DNA of 8,226 bases from UBA9464 sp003445095 (lineage in GTDB: Bacteria > Verrucomicrobiota > Verrucomicrobiia > Limisphaerales > UBA9464), in contig DAOMZG010000303.1 in NCBI GenBank assembly GCA_035437945.1, positions 1 through 8,226 of the forward strand. The letters are read 5' to 3'. A model generated the notes under the pieces. That model had not been told where the DNA came from. It saw only the letters and a program-made list of their open reading frames with translations, and searched no databases. Both the position numbers and the translations under genes were made by a program. Of this stretch, positions 6,288 to 8,226 are shown piece after piece. Every line of letters begins with the position of its first letter. Within the stretch, counting starts at the first letter, position 1.

Positions 6288-7149
6288 TCAACCTGCATGA
6301 ATTTGGAGAGAATTCGCGCACGCCTGGCTGGCGGATTCGATAACTCGCCACCCAAAACCTGTCTCCCACTCCGCTCGAAGCGCTTCCATCGGATCAACCC
6401 GGGCAGCGCGCAGTGTTGGCACGAGACAGGCAACCAACGAAACCAACGTGAGGGTTAGGGCGGTGGCGGCGAGCGTCGCGCCGTGGAGCGGCGGGACATT
6501 GAAGAGCAGATTTTGCATCGCGCGCCCGGCCAGCCATGCGCCCACGATTCCCAGGATTGTACCGGCGGCGAGTAGGCGCAAGCCCAGGGGCAGGAACTGG
6601 TGGCCGATTTGTTTGGGCAACGCTCCCAGGGCCATGCGGACGCCGATTTCACGACGACGTTGCGCCACGGCGTAGCTCAACACTCCGTAGGTTCCGAGGG
6701 CGGCGAGCAAAAGCGCGACACCCGCGAATAGGCTGGCGAGCAACGCGGGCGATCGCCGGGCCGCCAGGCTATCGGCGATGCGCGCGTCCATGCTGCGAAG
6801 ATCGTTAATCGGCAGGTCTGGATCGAGATTCCGCACCACTTTCTGCAACGTCGTCGCGAAGGCTTCCGGTGGCTGGCTGGTCCGCGTGACGATGAAGAGT
6901 TGGTTGTCGTTGCGGCGTTCAATAATTCCACGTTCTTCGTTATTTGAAGACAATGGCAAATAAAGGGGCGCTCGAGACGACAGAAAGCGAAAGTTCGGAG
7001 GCAGCAGATGGAAACGGCAGGGGGCGGAGCAGAACGGAATCCACCAAGGTGAAGATCGTCAGAGTGGCGCCCAGACAGAGGGCGAGGGTGAGCACGGCGA
7101 CGGCAGTGAAGCCGGGGCGTTTGAGGAGTTGGCGGAAGGCGAATGTTAT
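6288..7149 (-). pseudogene. Degraded MacB/FtsX-like permease with large internal deletion and frameshift
   Basis: Two parts of one permease are present in different frames. The 5' part (7149 to about 7009) reads T-F-A-F-R-Q-L-L-K-R-P-G-F-T-A-V-A-V-L-T, then L-A-L-C-L-G-A-T-L-T-I-F and V-L-L-R-P-L-P-F-P. This is the typical first helix of MacB-like orphan permeases; the frame ends at TAA 6942-6940. The 3' part (about 6974 to 6369) reads A-P-L-Y-L-P-L-S-S, the end of a periplasmic domain, then a complete FtsX domain with R-R-R-E-I-G-V-R-M-A-L-G-A and the closing R-V-D-P-M-E-A-L-R-A-E. Family members have roughly 800 residues and about 260 codons remain, so most of the periplasmic core and the first FtsX domain are gone. 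The expected start codon reads ATA (7149-7147). The usual end is TGG, adding a 26-residue tail to the TGA at 6288. It is a tandem paralogue of the gene at 7203-8225. Confidence 0.8.
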
Positions 7150-7202
7150 ATGAGTCAGAGGTCAGAAGTCCGTTGCGAGCTGCCTCTTATTCCGTATTCA
7201 GT

Positions 7203-8225
7203 TCACTCACTTCGCAGCGCCACCATCGGATCCACTCGGCTCGCGCGGCGGGCCGGGAGCCAGCAGGCAGCGATCGCGGCGATGAGCAGGAGCAAGGGAA
7301 CCAGCAGCCACGTGACCAGGTCAGCCGCCGAGATGCCGACGAGGAGGCTGGAAAGGAGACGGCTGACCCCGACTGCTGCCAAGGCGCCGAGCACGACGCC
7401 GATCGCCGCCAGCCGCAATCCTTGGCCGAGAATCAGTCCCCGCAGATCTCGCGGTTGCGCCCCCAGCGCGAGCCGGACACCCAATTCCCTGATTCGCTGC
7501 CCGACTCCTTGGGAGATCACCGCATAAATGCCGAGCATCGCGAGCAAAAGCGCCAGCGCGCCGAGCAGGGCCAATAGCGTGGCGGCCACTCGCGGAATCG
7601 TGAACGCGGCGCCGATGAATTCATCGAAGGTCATGGCGGCGTGCGGTCGCCCATAGGGATTGAGCGACACTCCGAGCTGCTCGACGGCCCGCGCGAGTCG
7701 TCCTGGATCTCCTGAGGTTCGCACGGCCAATGACAAGTCCCGAGTACCGAACTGTTGGGTGCACAAGTAGAAATAGGGCGCGGCTGGTTCGTTCAGCTCG
7801 TAGTACTTGCCCGTGGGGACAAGGCCGACGATTCGAAGATCCCCGCGCCACATGTTGAACGTGAGCCCGATCGGATCTCTCCCCGCAAAATACTTCTTCG
7901 CGAAGGCCTCGTTGATCACCGCGACCGGCTTTTGCTTGGTGTCGTCGTCGAGATTGAATTCGCGTCCACTCACAATCGGAATCTTCAGAGTCGAAAAATA
8001 CTGAGGCGACACGAGGGAGGTGAAAGTGCTCATGCTTTCACCTGGGGCGGGGGTGTAACCGGGGACCTTGACGCCAGCGCTATCTCCGCCCTCGAACCCT
8101 AGGGGAAACCAGCTGGCCAAGGCGGCGCTTTCCACTCCCGGCAGTCGGGCGGCCTCCGCTTGCAATCGCTGATAGAGGGTGTTACGAAAGTTTCCGTAAG
8201 CAGCTTTCTGTAAAGCAGTTCCGAC
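7203..8225 (-). CDS. MacB/FtsX-like ABC transporter permease (ADOP type), C-terminal part; 5' end outside window
   Basis: The frame is open to the right edge (340 residues visible), so the start lies outside; the TTG at 8165 is not a real start. The visible part begins in a MacB-type periplasmic domain: Y-Q-R-L-Q-A-E-A-A-R-L-P-G-V-E-S-A-A, later V-S-P-Q-Y-F-S-T-L-K-I-P and I-N-E-A-F-A-K-K-Y-F. It ends in an FtsX domain with three membrane helices, containing Q-R-I-R-E-L-G-V-R-L-A-L-G-A-Q after the first and the family's standard terminus R-V-D-P-M-V-A-L-R-S-E before TGA. No lesion is seen, so this copy looks intact so far. Such permeases work with an ATPase in MacB-like export or mechanotransmission systems, often encoded elsewhere; none is in this window. 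The substrate is unknown. The broken paralogue follows after 53 bases. Confidence 0.9.
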   Translation of the reverse strand, partial: VGTALQKAAYGNFRNTLYQRLQAEAARLPGVESAALASWFPLGFEGGDSAGVKVPGYTPAPGESMSTFTSLVSPQYFSTLKIPIVSGREFNLDDDTKQKPVAVINEAFAKKYFAGRDPIGLTFNMWRGDLRIVGLVPTGKYYELNEPAAPYFYLCTQQFGTRDLSLAVRTSGDPGRLARAVEQLGVSLNPYGRPHAAMTFDEFIGAAFTIPRVAATLLALLGALALLLAMLGIYAVISQGVGQRIRELGVRLALGAQPRDLRGLILGQGLRLAAIGVVLGALAAVGVSRLLSSLLVGISAADLVTWLLVPLLLLIAAIAACWLPARRASRVDPMVALRSE

Positions 8226-8226
8226 A

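Noticed and set aside
6944..7153. Plus-strand 69-codon frame with Ser/Glu/Arg-rich product
   Set aside because: It lies antisense to the permease N-terminal remnant, whose minus-strand translation matches a known family.
1..8226. CRISPR array, toxin-antitoxin, prophage, insertion sequence, tRNA or novel defence system
   Set aside because: No regularly spaced repeats, no transposase or integrase motifs and no tRNA cloverleaf were noticed; the genes present are transporters, a salvage enzyme, a cytochrome and hypothetical exported or membrane proteins.

Overview
The window is about 60% GC and encodes a set of bacterial proteins that together point to the PVC group, most likely Verrucomicrobiota of a Pedosphaera/Limisphaerales type. 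The assignment is an inference from three signs: a HEAT-repeat protein ending in a PVC-type heme-binding cytochrome domain, a secreted protein with a putative-Ig (He_PIG-like) domain followed by a W...FFR-type C-terminal tail typical of that phylum, and tandem MacB/FtsX-like 'orphan' permeases of the kind abundant in Acidobacteria and Verrucomicrobia. No marker gene fixes the species.

Layout. Plus strand, left half: the 3' end of a large c-type cytochrome gene (2-1003), then after only 9 bases S-methyl-5'-thioadenosine phosphorylase (mtnP, 1013-1876). A 206-base gap rich in short TCCG/GGTCC repeats follows, then a secreted 487-residue protein of unknown function (2083-3546). Minus strand, right two thirds: an MFS transporter (5020-3575) convergent with the secreted protein, a small membrane-anchored hypothetical protein (5536-5156), a ~70-residue all-hydrophobic membrane protein (5821-5606) with a possible 18-codon leader ORF in front, and a ~400-base gap holding three adjacent stem-loops. 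Beyond the gap lie the wreck of one FtsX/MacB-like permease (7149-6288) and the C-terminal part of a second, apparently intact one running off the right edge (8225-7203).

How the genes relate. mtnP is a housekeeping methionine-salvage enzyme; its tight spacing behind the cytochrome gene suggests shared transcription but not an obvious shared pathway. The minus-strand genes are co-oriented but have visible gaps, and I see no functional theme beyond all being membrane proteins. The two permeases are tandem paralogues. The downstream copy keeps its first transmembrane segment and its C-terminal FtsX domain, but the roughly 500 residues between them are missing, the two pieces are in different frames, the expected start codon reads ATA and the usual stop position reads TGG.

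I found no CRISPR array, transposase, tRNA or rRNA, and no convincing new defence or biosynthetic system. The most noteworthy items are the internally deleted permease, the stem-loop cluster at 6017-6110, a 13-bp inverted repeat lying inside the coding sequence of the MFS transporter's cytoplasmic loop, and the repeat-rich gap before the secreted protein.
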